A DNA stretch of 64,000 bases. Source: Bacillus halotolerans (lineage in GTDB: Bacteria; Bacillota; Bacilli; Bacillales; Bacillaceae). Location of the stretch: NCBI RefSeq assembly GCF_001517105.1, contig NZ_LPVF01000013.1, positions 62,001 to 126,000 on the forward strand. The letters are read 5' to 3'. How positions within the stretch are numbered: the first letter of the stretch is position 1; every line of letters starts with the position of its first letter. The position numbers and the translations under genes were made by a program. The notes below the pieces were generated by a model. The model was not told the origin of the DNA, made no database searches, and saw only the letters and a program-made list of their open reading frames with translations. Shown here in pieces: positions 8,158 to 18,205 of this stretch.

Positions 8158-8290
8158 ACTTGCATTAGCCACCTTGTCAGTTTTCGTTGGATTAGCAGTG
8201 TTTAGTGGCTTTTCATCCTCGAATGACCAAGAATTCCATGAAGCTAAAAGGAACATTACTTCTATTCAACCAACCAAGTTTTTTGTTTAA
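8147..8290 (+). CDS. Phr signalling peptide precursor (PhrE-like)
   Basis: A 47-residue precursor starting at ATG 8147, within the end of the rap gene and after AAGAGGAGAG. Residues 1-24 are a signal peptide (MKFKLALATLSVFVGLAV). The C-terminal part reads HEAKRNITSIQPTKFFV. PhrE of B. subtilis has EASRNVTLAPTHEFLV as I recall it, with the pentapeptide SRNVT, so the predicted mature signal here is KRNIT. It would be exported, trimmed by secreted proteases, re-imported by Opp and bind the adjacent Rap. A terminator follows at once. Confidence 0.85.
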   Translation: MKFKLALATLSVFVGLAVFSGFSSSNDQEFHEAKRNITSIQPTKFFV

Positions 8291-8292
8291 TG

Positions 8293-8323
8293 TTAAAACC
8301 CTTCTCAATGAGAAGGGTTTTAA
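8293..8323 (+). terminator. Terminator after rap-phr
   Basis: Perfect stem AAAACCCTTCTC / GAGAAGGGTTTT with a 3-nt loop, 3 nt after the phr stop codon. Confidence 0.85.
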
Positions 8324-8459
8324 CTCTTATGTCCACCAACTTGTTACCCTTTATTCTGAACTTTGTTCAAGCAGCTCTAAGGGAAACTTGGCTAACTGGC
8401 CTACAGTCGATATCCCCATTCGGTTCAGGTTCCTTTCTACCCTCCCTCCTATCCCCATT

Positions 8460-8690
8460 TTAGACAACAACGAATGAACATTCTAAAGCCTTATTTGGCA
8501 CATCTTCATATCTCCAACGTGCATTTGTTTTCTTACTCTCCAGGTCAAGTGCAAGCTTACTGAGTAACATATTGTCTCCAATACCTACTGTGCACATCAA
8601 ACCAAATTCTCTCCACATGCTGCTTTGGATTGCTTTGGCCATTTCTTCAGGATCTTCTTTTCCTGCAATGCGGATTTCCCACGCTAAGCA
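8460..8690 (-). pseudogene. Fragment of a UvrX-type Y-family DNA polymerase
   Basis: The minus strand encodes AWEIRIAGKEDPEEMAKAIQ, SSMWREFGLMCTVGIGDNML and LSKLALDLESKKTNARWRYE, which closely matches the palm/finger region of UvrX/YqjW-type ImpB/MucB polymerases (the TVGIGDNMLLxKLALDxExK block). The N-terminal catalytic Asp motifs and the C-terminal little-finger domain are absent, so it cannot be functional. YobH in strain 168 is a similar relic next to rapK-phrK, which fits this position. Confidence 0.75.
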
Positions 8691-8698
8691 ATTATTAC

Positions 8699-8746
8699 AT
8701 AAAAAAGCCGGATCCCCACTCTATGGGGATCCGGCTTTGCTTATTG
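8699..8746. terminator. Strong hairpin, probably a bidirectional terminator
   Basis: Stem AAAGCCGGATCCCC / GGGGATCCGGCTTT with A-run before and T-rich sequence after. It lies just upstream of the UvrX fragment. Confidence 0.7.
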
Positions 8747-8881
8747 TTAGAGTATTATTTTTTTCATTTTTTTATATTTCATCGACTCTCTAATCTTGTC
8801 GAAGAATAGCTATGGCCTCAATGTGTGTAGCAAGCCATCAAATATTCAACATTCACTAAGTGTCCTTATCTCTGCTCAAGA

Positions 8882-8918
8882 GATAAAAGAATGAACAGTA
8901 TAACCGTTCTTTTATCCA
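8882..8918 (-). terminator. Terminator after the pps gene
   Basis: Inverted repeat GATAAAAGAA / TTCTTTTATC about 40 nt beyond the pps stop codon. Confidence 0.65.
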
Positions 8919-8960
8919 TTTAAGGTCGTCCATTATAACAAGATCTCAATTGATAAGCCA

Positions 8961-11606
<2,646 letters not shown>

Positions 11607-11770
11607 TCAGTATGATATATTAAAAATATAAGATGGATATCTATAACTTTTTATACAGAAAGCACACGTAGTCTGATTATATCACCGTGTCTATTATTGT
11701 GCAATATAAAAAGAACCTGGGCTATTTGGGACTGACCCCCGTTTTTGAGACAGGGATCAAAACACCTTTT

Positions 11771-11811
11771 AAACAGCCAATCACCGATAGCTTATCGGTG
11801 ATTGGCTGTTT
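11771..11811. repeat. Perfect 19-bp inverted repeat at the transposase 3' end
   Basis: Arms of 19 bp (AAACAGCCAATCACCGATA and its complement) flank a 3-nt GCT loop and span the stop codon of the fused transposase. It could terminate transcription or protect the mRNA end. No long T-run follows on the minus strand, so a plain terminator role is uncertain. Confidence 0.7.
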
Positions 11812-12224
11812 AGTTTCGTTTGAATACGAATGTTGTTATAATAATAAATGTATTCTTTGACAGTGCGTTCTACGATGGCGGTCGTGGTTCGATCAATGCT
11901 GTTAAGATAGAACGTTTCAGACTTTAGTGAGGAATGAAACGATTCGATGGAGGCATTATCAGCGGGCGTCCCTTTGCGGGACATGCTCTTGGTAATGCCT
12001 TTTGTTTTAACAGCTTTCTGATACTCATAATAAGTGTATTGCTTTCCAACAGGCTGTTCTAATCGATGTGTATCCCCAGCCTTATGCCATCTAACCCATG
12101 TCTGAACCTGCGTCTTATTCTTGATATTCAATTCCTGCATGATCTCTTTCATAGGCACGCCTGCCAATCTCATTTCTACAGCCTTCTGTTTGACTTCAAT
12201 CGAATAACTCACTCTTGTTCCCAT
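11781..12224 (-). pseudogene. Deletion-fused transposase: OrfA head joined to OrfB tail
   Basis: About 147 residues. The first 65 or so (YSIEVKQKAVEMRLAGVPMK, KTQVQTWVRWHKAG) are the HTH_29-type OrfA DNA-binding part of IS150-group elements. From about KQYTYYEYQKAVKTKGITKS onward it is the C-terminal end of the OrfB integrase, with the catalytic Glu region ADNASIESFHSSLKSE and the NNIRIQTKLNSQSP tail. The two Asp residues of the DDE triad are gone. The junction falls at a QYT-Y/S sequence common to both parent proteins, suggesting deletion between short repeats. The frame stayed open through the fusion. Confidence 0.8.
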
Positions 12225-12417
12225 GCAAAAAACACCTCCAAGTCTAATTTCGGCTAACAATCATCCGTTTTCAAACTTGAAGGTGTTTTTTATTTGTCTC
12301 ATCTTATGGGGTCAGTCCCCCCTGTCCTTTAAGGAAAACGACTTTTTTATACGACTTCTTCAAGTAAATCCCCATTAACCTTTTTTGGGGACTATTTGTA
12401 ATCTCTGCGCAGTTAAA

Positions 12418-13164
12418 TTATACCTGTGCTAGCCCGCCATCTACGAACAATTCAACACCCGTCAAGTAACTGCTTTCGTCTGAAGCAAGGAAAGATACAG
12501 CGTTTGCTACTTCTTCAGGTGTCCCAACTTTTCCAGCTGGAACAGTATTTCTGGCATTTTCCATTGCTCCTTCAAGTGCATCACCAAAAAGCTCATCGTA
12601 TGCAGGTGTAAGAATAACTCCTGGACTAACCACATTTACACGGATTTCAGTACCTTTTAGGTCAAGAATCCAGTTGCGAACTAGTGCCCTTAATGCTGCT
12701 TTTGATGCTCCATATACACTAAACGCTGGGTTGCCAATTGATCCAGCAGTAGAGCCCGTTACAATAATAGAACCTACTTTGTCCGGGAATAGTGATAACG
12801 CTTTTTGAACAGTAAAGATGGTTCCTTTAACGTTAATGTCGAACGTTCTATCAACCTGCTCTTCAGTAATTTCACCTAATGGAAGGAAGTTGCCGGTGCC
12901 TGCATTAGCAAAAAGAATGTCCAGCTTACCTTTTTCCTGCTTTATAATGTCATATAGTTTGTCTAAGTCTTCAAGCTTAGAAATATCACCTTGAACACCG
13001 GTTACGTTCTTGCCAATTTGGTTAACAGCTTTATCAAGTTCGTTTTGTCTACGTCCCGTGATATAAACATATGCACCTTCGTTTACAAATTTTTGTGCTG
13101 TAGCAAGACCAATCCCACTTGTTCCACCCGTTACAAGCGCTATTTTACCTTCAAATTTACCCAT
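12418..13164 (-). CDS. Short-chain dehydrogenase/reductase
   Basis: A classical SDR of 248 residues. It has the NAD(P)-binding TGGTSGIG motif at about residues 12-19, NAG in FANAGTGN, catalytic Ser in VTGSTAGS, and YxxxK in [10 protein letters not shown]. The ending [14 protein letters not shown] is typical. The TGRRQ after beta2 suggests NADP preference. The substrate is unknown. The start is ATG at 13164 because AAAGGAG lies 8 nt before it; the GTG three codons upstream is too close to the ribosome-binding site. It diverges from an HxlR regulator at 13333, a common pairing in which the regulator represses the oxidoreductase in response to reactive electrophiles. Confidence 0.9.
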   Translation of the reverse strand: MGKFEGKIALVTGGTSGIGLATAQKFVNEGAYVYITGRRQNELDKAVNQIGKNVTGVQGDISKLEDLDKLYDIIKQEKGKLDILFANAGTGNFLPLGEITEEQVDRTFDINVKGTIFTVQKALSLFPDKVGSIIVTGSTAGSIGNPAFSVYGASKAALRALVRNWILDLKGTEIRVNVVSPGVILTPAYDELFGDALEGAMENARNTVPAGKVGTPEEVANAVSFLASDESSYLTGVELFVDGGLAQV

Positions 13165-13202
13165 ACTTAACACTCCTTTAGAATTAATTTTATTTTATAT
13201 CT

Positions 13203-13218
13203 AGTACCTTTAAGTACT
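13203..13218. promoter_or_regulatory. Candidate HxlR operator upstream of the SDR gene
   Basis: The inverted repeat AGTACCTTTAAGTACT lies between the divergent SDR and HxlR genes, 39 bp upstream of the SDR start. HxlR/DUF24 regulators bind short dyads with TAC...GTA half-sites, as seen in this window for YodB. Assignment by position and symmetry only. Confidence 0.45.
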
Positions 13219-13332
13219 TGAAGAACAACTTACAAGATATAGTATCCTTCAGTAAGCACATTATCGGAAGTACCCACTTTTTTGTGATATAGTAACTAAA
13301 AAGTAATAAATGTGGAATGGAGAGCTTTAGAC

Positions 13333-13680
13333 ATGAAAAAATTTAGCTGTGGGTTCGAAGTGACAAAGGAAGTTATTGGCGGAAAATGGAAAGGCCTTGT
13401 ATTATACTTTTTAATGAATGGACCAAAGAGAACGAGTGAATTAAAGCGCATTGTCCCAAATATAACTCAGAAAATGCTGATTCAAACACTTAGAGAGCTT
13501 GAAGACAGTGGACTTGTGAGCAGAAAGATGTATAATCAAGTACCGCCGAAGGTTGAATATTCATCCACTGAACTTGGAGAATCTCTTAAACCTATCTTGC
13601 AGGAGCTCTGTCAATGGGGAAGTCATTATGCGGAGCAAGAGTATGCAGAAGGTGAATATGAAATTGTACAACCAGAATAA
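13333..13680 (+). CDS. HxlR (DUF24/MarR-type) transcriptional regulator
   Basis: A 115-residue winged-helix protein of the HxlR family: one Cys near the N terminus (KKFSCGFEVTKEVIGGKWKG), then the HTH TSELKRIVPNITQKMLIQTL and the wing MYNQVPPKVEYSSTELG. The conserved Cys at about residue 5 matches the redox-sensing Cys of YodB, HypR and related regulators, so it may sense quinones, aldehydes or disulfide stress (inference). The start at ATG 13333 was chosen over the upstream ATG because TGGAGAG precedes it. It is divergent from the SDR gene, its likely target. Confidence 0.9.
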   Translation: MKKFSCGFEVTKEVIGGKWKGLVLYFLMNGPKRTSELKRIVPNITQKMLIQTLRELEDSGLVSRKMYNQVPPKVEYSSTELGESLKPILQELCQWGSHYAEQEYAEGEYEIVQPE

Positions 13681-13688
13681 CTAAAGTT

Positions 13689-13928
13689 AGGATTGATGTA
13701 GCTGCTGAAGTAAATGCTAAACAACTTCAATACCATCACCTAACAGATGAAGAACAGTCAAAAATAAATGAGATATTCAATTTTGAAAGTGAAGTTCTAA
13801 TAAGAAGTGTCATGGACTATATTCAGGAGAACTTTGATGAAATTCAAAAAAGAGCTGTTTCAAATGTTAAAGAGAAGGTTCAGAAACTTAGCCAAAAAAT
13901 AAATGAAGATATTGATAATAATATTTAA
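13689..13928 (+). pseudogene. Open frame without a start codon, helical protein remnant
   Basis: An open stretch of about 79 codons reads IDVAAEVNAKQLQYHHLTDE, then NFESEVLIRSVMDYIQENFD, and ends QKLSQKINEDIDNNI. The composition is that of a real charged helical protein, but there is no ATG, GTG or TTG at its beginning and no ribosome-binding site. It begins directly after the HxlR stop and has a terminator behind it. I do not recognise the family. Confidence 0.45.
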
Positions 13929-13962
13929 TGCCTATGATCTCTAGATAGGCATTTTTTTGTGC
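13929..13962 (+). terminator. Terminator downstream of the HxlR gene
   Basis: Stem AATGCCTA / TAGGCATT with seven T directly after it. Confidence 0.75.
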
Positions 13963-14239
13963 ATAAAAAAAGACCTGAATTAAAAATCCAGGTCACACTA
14001 CTCCCCTGTATTCACCTTATTATTTAGTACGTTTTTATTGATTTAACTATGTTTATGACAACTCTTACATGTACACTTCGGGTCACACTCAGGTCATAAA
14101 ATGACTTTTACCTGTTTCAAATCATCCAATACAAACTAATCATTGTACAGTAATCTACCCTATCTCTCTTCAGTTCATATTTTCACAGTAAACTCAAACA
14201 TAAAATAACAAAGTACTCCTTGCATTTCCTCATCCGTCA
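13963..14239. other. Intergenic tract, no gene seen
   Basis: A second short hairpin (GACCTG...CAGGTC, about 13974-13997) follows the terminator. Beyond it no coding frame, RNA gene or repeat could be supported up to about 14240. Confidence 0.4.
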
Positions 14240-14373
14240 TGCTATATTCATATAGCGATGAGCTGAATTGTGTAAGCCGATGTACATGCCCTTTGCGGCA
14301 CACACGAATGTGGCGTGTGGTGCATCGCCTCAATACGCAAAGACGTTTGCCTCTTAGGCAAACGTCTTTTTTG
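14240..14373 (+). ncRNA. Candidate small RNA ending in a strong terminator
   Basis: Upstream of the shared hairpin there is about 100 nt of GC-richer, structured sequence with no open frame. GATGTACATGCC pairs partly with a downstream GTGGTGCATCGCC, and GCCCTTTGCGGC forms a tight stem-loop. It ends in a stem with AAAGACGTTTGC / GCAAACGTCTTT and a T-run. A TATATT -10-like element lies near 14241, but no good -35 is evident. It may instead be only the csaA 3' region. No known family is recognised. Confidence 0.3.
14338..14372. terminator. Bidirectional terminator below csaA
   Basis: Perfect stem AAAGACGTTTGC / GCAAACGTCTTT with T-runs on both strands, ending immediately before the csaA stop codon. 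Confidence 0.85.
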
Positions 14374-14375
14374 TG

Positions 14376-14708
14376 TTATCCGATTTTTGTTCCGTTTGGT
14401 AATGGTTGTTCAGGCTGAAGCAGGACGACATCGCCTTGACCGGGAATGCCGCCGAGGACTAAGACTTCGGATTTAAAACCTGCAATTCGGCGCGGCGGGA
14501 AGTTCACGACAGCGATAATTTGTGTGTTGGCCAGTTCTTCTGAGCAATAGCGCTTTGTGATTTGCGCGCTTGATTGTTTAATGCCGATTTCTTCTCCAAA
14601 ATCAATGAACAGTTTAATCGCCGGGACTCTTGCTTCAGGGAACTCTTCCGCTTTGATAATGGTGCCAGTTCTGATATCCAGTTTTTCAAAATCTTCAATT
14701 ACAGCCAT
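14376..14708 (-). CDS. csaA: CsaA export-related chaperone (tRNA-binding fold)
   Basis: A 110-residue protein with the EMAP/tRNA_bind OB-fold: [47 protein letters not shown] and the C-terminal [15 protein letters not shown]. CsaA is a dimeric chaperone proposed to help protein export in B. subtilis, binding SecA and preproteins. It matches the 168 protein closely as I recall it. Two adjacent ATGs occur; the second (14708) gives the known MAVIEDF start and has AAGGAGA at good spacing. Confidence 0.95.
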   Translation of the reverse strand: MAVIEDFEKLDIRTGTIIKAEEFPEARVPAIKLFIDFGEEIGIKQSSAQITKRYCSEELANTQIIAVVNFPPRRIAGFKSEVLVLGGIPGQGDVVLLQPEQPLPNGTKIG

Positions 14709-14770
14709 CATTATATCTCCTTTTTCTTACTATTTTAAAAGAGACACCAGCTAAATGTTTAACCAAAAGC

Positions 14771-15493
14771 TCATCTTTTTTTATCTGAATGAAAGGTATT
14801 CCGGTACATTCGGGGCGATACACCTGTACTTTTTGCAAACCATCTTGTAAAAGAAGAAAGGTTTTGAAAACCGAGCGATTGACTCACGACAGTCAGCGTA
14901 ACATTTTTCTCAATCAGCATCCGTTTCGCTTCCTCAAGACGGAGGTCAGCTATATAGACTTGAGGGGACTTACCGGTCTGTTTCTTAAACCAGCTTGAAT
15001 AGTAAGCTGGGTGATAATGTTCAATTTTCGCCAGCTTTTGTATTGTCAGCGGCTCAGACAAATGGCTATGGATGTATGCGATTGACGCATGAGTATGGGT
15101 TTGCAGTTTTTCTTTTATGTATTGAACAAGCAGGTGGAGCGTGTGCGCTGAGCGTGTGTTTGCTTCCTCTATTAATAAGTGCCTGATCGAAGACCAAAAA
15201 GGATCGATTGCAGCTTCAATCCCTGCGGCTGCATGATGCTCCTCAATTTTCATCGCCTGAAGCGGCACATCCAGCACAAGACATTCATTTCTGCCAATAG
15301 AGCGGAACCGATGCTCGCACTCTGGCGGAATATATAAAAATTGATCCGGCTTTAATTTGACCTGCCGATCCTCTGTTTCAAGATCGATATTCCCTTCAAG
15401 GGGAAAAAGAAATTGGCTGTATGCGTGCTTATGTGAGGAATAAAGGCGTGTATATGTCCGTTTTTCACAGATAATCTCTTGAAGCGAATTCAT
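14771..15493 (-). CDS. yobQ: AraC family transcriptional regulator YobQ
   Basis: A 240-residue regulator with an N-terminal cupin sensor domain (HKHAYSQFLFPLEG, PDQFLYIPPECEHRF) and a C-terminal AraC double HTH (AYIHSHLSEPLTIQKLAKIE, then SQSLGFQNLSSFTRWFAKST). The inducer is unknown. The start overlaps the stop of yobR by one base (TGATG), so the two are translationally coupled in one transcript. It ends the yobR-yobQ unit. Confidence 0.9.
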   Translation of the reverse strand: MNSLQEIICEKRTYTRLYSSHKHAYSQFLFPLEGNIDLETEDRQVKLKPDQFLYIPPECEHRFRSIGRNECLVLDVPLQAMKIEEHHAAAGIEAAIDPFWSSIRHLLIEEANTRSAHTLHLLVQYIKEKLQTHTHASIAYIHSHLSEPLTIQKLAKIEHYHPAYYSSWFKKQTGKSPQVYIADLRLEEAKRMLIEKNVTLTVVSQSLGFQNLSSFTRWFAKSTGVSPRMYRNTFHSDKKR

Positions 15494-16245
15494 CAGCCAT
15501 CCTCCTTTTTGATCCGGTAATGGTGTTCCGATATAGGCGAGAACCCGATTTTTTCATACAAAGAAACGGCGGCTGTGTTTTCTTTCATCACTTGCAAGTA
15601 CATATACTTAGCTCCATTGTTCATTGACCATTCAGTCAGAGCCCTGATGACTTGGGTCCCTGCCCCTTTTCCTCTATGTTCCTTTGCTACTACAACGTTG
15701 CTGAGTCCGCCATAGCCATCGATAACGGAAGCCGTGCCCACTGCTGTCAGGCTGCCTTGGTCATACATAGTGAAAAAGGTTTTACACGGCTGCATTCGTT
15801 TGAAAATGCTTGTATAGCCGCAATGCCGTTCGGGTGAAAATGCTTCCAATCGGATAAAATCATCAATCCATGAAGACGATGACTCCCGCTCCCACTTATA
15901 TGTAAATCGGCTGTTGTCAAAAGTACGATCTAAAATATCGCAGCATGTTGCTGTCATTTGAAAACATTCATCAATCTTTTCATATCCGCTGTCTGCCAGC
16001 GCATCATCCAGTCCTTCCGGAGATGCGTCACTGATTTGAACACAAACGGGCAGACCTAAACTTTTATAGAAATGCTCGATCTCTTTTTGGTAATCTCCTT
16101 CTGGCATGTCCGCCGATGTCCATACGCTGTTCGCCCGTTTGGTTACGCCAAAATTCGCTCTGAGAAGCCATTTCCCCATTCTTTTTTGAATATAAGACGG
16201 CCATGATGCTGCCGCTAATTGCTCAATTTTGTAAATATCATGCAT
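15493..16245 (-). CDS. yobR: GNAT acetyltransferase YobR
   Basis: About 250 residues with an N-terminal GNAT-like half and an active C-terminal GNAT domain. The acetyl-CoA loop is seen in NVVVAKEHRGKGAGTQVIRA and the tail in NTAAVSLYEKIGFSPISEHH. The substrate is unknown. The start was placed at ATG 16245 (MHDIYKIEQ) rather than the longer frame, since GGGAGAGG lies upstream and this gives the usual length for YobR. It is coupled to yobQ. Confidence 0.88.
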   Translation of the reverse strand: MHDIYKIEQLAAASWPSYIQKRMGKWLLRANFGVTKRANSVWTSADMPEGDYQKEIEHFYKSLGLPVCVQISDASPEGLDDALADSGYEKIDECFQMTATCCDILDRTFDNSRFTYKWERESSSSWIDDFIRLEAFSPERHCGYTSIFKRMQPCKTFFTMYDQGSLTAVGTASVIDGYGGLSNVVVAKEHRGKGAGTQVIRALTEWSMNNGAKYMYLQVMKENTAAVSLYEKIGFSPISEHHYRIKKEDG

Positions 16246-16323
16246 AGCCTCTTGCCTCTCCCTTATATATACTGCATGATTTATTATACAATATTCAGAA
16301 ATATAAGACATATATTATTTAGT

Positions 16324-16899
16324 TTACATAATACTTTTATTGTTTATTGACAGACCCGATAGAAATAATCGAATTGAAAATGCTAAGCTGTCTGAAATGT
16401 CTTCCTTTAATTCAAACGCTTCTTTTCCGATTAAAGTCGCGAATCCGTGCAGCAAGCTTCGCAGCCCTCTTGTTGCATGGATCACAGTCTGTTCGTTTGC
16501 ATAACCGCTGTCAATAAGCAGTTTCGTGACAAGACGGACAATCTGGTTTGACAGGCTTTCAGCTCTTTCATCTTGAATTTTAAGCAAAGTCGCTTCATAA
16601 TAACCCGGATTTTCAACTGCAAACCCAACATATGCATCGCCTAAAGATAGCAAGGCGGACTCCCCCTTCTGTTCTTTGACGGAATCAGCCATCTGATCAA
16701 AAAGCCTTGTCAAACCGCTAACGGCAAGCTCTGTTCTGATTCCCTGCAGCCCGCTTATGTGATTATACAGAGACGGGGGCCGTACATTCATTTTTTTAGA
16801 GAGTGCGGCTAGCGTCACGCCGTTTATTCCTTCCTGATCAGCAATCTCTGCCGCCGCCTCTATAATCATCTTTTGATGCAATCCTGCTCTCGGTGACAT
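16324..16899 (-). CDS. yobS: TetR family repressor YobS
   Basis: A 191-residue TetR regulator with the N-terminal HTH EIADQEGINGVTLAALSKKM / VRPPSLYNHISGLQ (residues about 15-52) and a TetR_C_33-type ligand domain (LHGFATLIGKEAFEL). It begins 2 nt after the stop of yobT, so yobT-yobS is one operon. A 20-bp-arm inverted repeat upstream of yobT is the probable operator, giving autoregulation (inference from position and symmetry). Confidence 0.92.
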   Translation of the reverse strand: MSPRAGLHQKMIIEAAAEIADQEGINGVTLAALSKKMNVRPPSLYNHISGLQGIRTELAVSGLTRLFDQMADSVKEQKGESALLSLGDAYVGFAVENPGYYEATLLKIQDERAESLSNQIVRLVTKLLIDSGYANEQTVIHATRGLRSLLHGFATLIGKEAFELKEDISDSLAFSIRLFLSGLSINNKSIM

Positions 16900-16901
16900 G
16901 G

Positions 16902-17606
16902 TCAGATCCCCTTCTTTGCTTTTTGAATTGCTAATTTCATCAATTGTTCTGGTGAAGCAAGGAAATTCCCATGTCCGACCGCAAGACAGCTCGGCGCCTT
17001 GTCAACAAGCCATTCCGCGCTTCTTACAGCAGCCTCCTTATTCCAAGTGGCGAAGGCAGGAAAAGGAAATGACCATCTCATCTGGCCTGAGACGGCTATT
17101 CCCCCGCGTAATTGAAATGCATCCCCAGCTATTACAATTCCGTTTCTTGTGTCCAGAAACGACATGCTTCCCGGGGTATGACCTGGGCTTGAAATCGCAA
17201 GGAGAGAACCGATTGTTTCACCACCCGCCAGCAAAGCGTCAGGCTTTGTTTTGATATTTTTTGGAATTCCTCCTTTTATAGGCGTCTGCGGTTCATCTTT
17301 TCGCAAAGAAACATCACCTTTTAACAAAAATGAATCACGCTCGGATATGACAACCTTTGCATGAGGGAAAGCTTGGGACAGTGCATCCAGCGAACCGACA
17401 TGATCACCGTGCGCATGAGTCAATAAAATGTGTTGTAACGGTTTTCCAAGCTGATTCACTGCTTGGATAATCCCTTTATAGCTGTTCGGAAGACCAGTAT
17501 CAATTAAGGTTACTTCATTTTCTTCCTCTACAAGATAACAATTGACCGGAAATAATGTCGGATAAAACGTCAGCTGCCGCACAGTTTGATTCTGAATGAT
17601 TCTCAT
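16902..17606 (-). CDS. yobT: Metallo-beta-lactamase-fold hydrolase YobT
   Basis: A 234-residue MBL-fold protein with the metal motif THAHGDHVGS (about residues 63-72), SPGHTPGSMSF supplying the next His, GDAF for the bridging Asp, and a late GHGNF. The fold is shared by glyoxalase II, lactonases and thiol hydrolases; the substrate here is unknown. It is first in an operon with the TetR gene yobS, which suggests that the repressor senses a compound that YobT hydrolyses. Confidence 0.9.
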   Translation of the reverse strand: MRIIQNQTVRQLTFYPTLFPVNCYLVEEENEVTLIDTGLPNSYKGIIQAVNQLGKPLQHILLTHAHGDHVGSLDALSQAFPHAKVVISERDSFLLKGDVSLRKDEPQTPIKGGIPKNIKTKPDALLAGGETIGSLLAISSPGHTPGSMSFLDTRNGIVIAGDAFQLRGGIAVSGQMRWSFPFPAFATWNKEAAVRSAEWLVDKAPSCLAVGHGNFLASPEQLMKLAIQKAKKGI

Positions 17607-17625
17607 ATGATACTCCTCCTGAATA

Positions 17626-17673
17626 AAAAACTAATGGTGTTAGTTTTATTATTAACTAATACCATTAGTTTTT
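17626..17673. promoter_or_regulatory. Long inverted repeat, probable YobS operator
   Basis: Two 20-bp arms (17626-17645 and 17654-17673) are inverted copies with 19 of 20 matches around an 8-bp A/T spacer. Each contains ACTAATGGT. It lies 20 bp upstream of the yobT start, so it would overlap the promoter or leader of yobT-yobS. Each arm also carries internal symmetry (CTAATGGTgTTAG), as seen in TetR-type sites that bind two dimers. Confidence 0.7.
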
Positions 17674-17681
17674 CAAGAGTG

Positions 17682-18167
17682 TTATACCAAGTTTATGGCG
17701 ACAAATATTTTAACCTGCGCCCGCTGCGGTGAAAGCGCACTTTGATCATATTGCTCAAAGTCTCCTGAAAACGTACGCAAATGGCGCTTGTCCCAAGACC
17801 AGATTTCCTTCCATGTGTCGAGTACAATGTCTTCAATAGGACCGATTCTTGAAGTAAAAACAGCATAAGCGGAAGCTGGTAAATATATATCCTCATAAGG
17901 TTCCGGAAGTATGTCGCTATGCTCGGTAAAAGCGCCGACAGAAAATGTGTAAAACCCATTCTCCTGCTGTTCGTAATGAGAGTATAAAGCGATAATGCTC
18001 TGATCCTTTTTATTAGGCGGAAGTAACACGCTCGTATCCTGCTGCCAAAATCGATTCCATAAGAGCGGGATTTGTCTTTTTTCCGTCATTTCCAATGCAT
18101 TGCTTGTTCTTTGTGACAGCCCTGAAAAGCGCTTTTGTTCTAAATGTGTCATATGTGAATAGCTCAT
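17682..18167 (-). CDS. yobU: GyrI-like effector-binding domain protein YobU
   Basis: A 161-residue stand-alone AraC effector-binding (GyrI/SOUL-like) domain. The pattern LWNRFWQQ, IIALYSHYEQQENGFYTFSV and YAVFTSRIGPIEDIVLDTWK is typical. Such proteins bind small hydrophobic ligands and may hydrolyse or sequester them. It is preceded on the same strand by the WYL regulator yobV, 53 bp away, its probable partner. Confidence 0.88.
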   Translation of the reverse strand: MSYSHMTHLEQKRFSGLSQRTSNALEMTEKRQIPLLWNRFWQQDTSVLLPPNKKDQSIIALYSHYEQQENGFYTFSVGAFTEHSDILPEPYEDIYLPASAYAVFTSRIGPIEDIVLDTWKEIWSWDKRHLRTFSGDFEQYDQSALSPQRAQVKIFVAINLV

Positions 18168-18205
18168 ATGATACCTCCTTTTTACCTAGATTATAAAAGA
18201 AGAAA

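Larger units (their letters stand above)
11727..12320 (-). mobile_element. Internally deleted IS3-family element (IS150-like)
   Basis: The ends are imperfect inverted repeats: GGGACTGACCCC at 11728-11739 and its exact complement at 12308-12319. Similarity continues inward (tGAGACA and aAAACACCt blocks on both sides). At about 590 bp it is less than half the usual size, because the middle of orfA-orfB is missing. The rest encodes one fused frame. No clear target-site duplication can be seen. It could only move if a full-length relative supplied transposase in trans. Confidence 0.75.

Noticed and set aside
758..8700. Whole region as one intact prophage or defence island
   Set aside because: Phage-like pieces are isolated and broken, no integrase, attachment sites or structural genes are seen; a decayed remnant zone explains it better.
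14268..14330. Possible riboswitch before csaA
   Set aside because: The structured tract lies downstream of csaA (minus strand gene) and matches no known riboswitch core; only a small-RNA candidate is kept.
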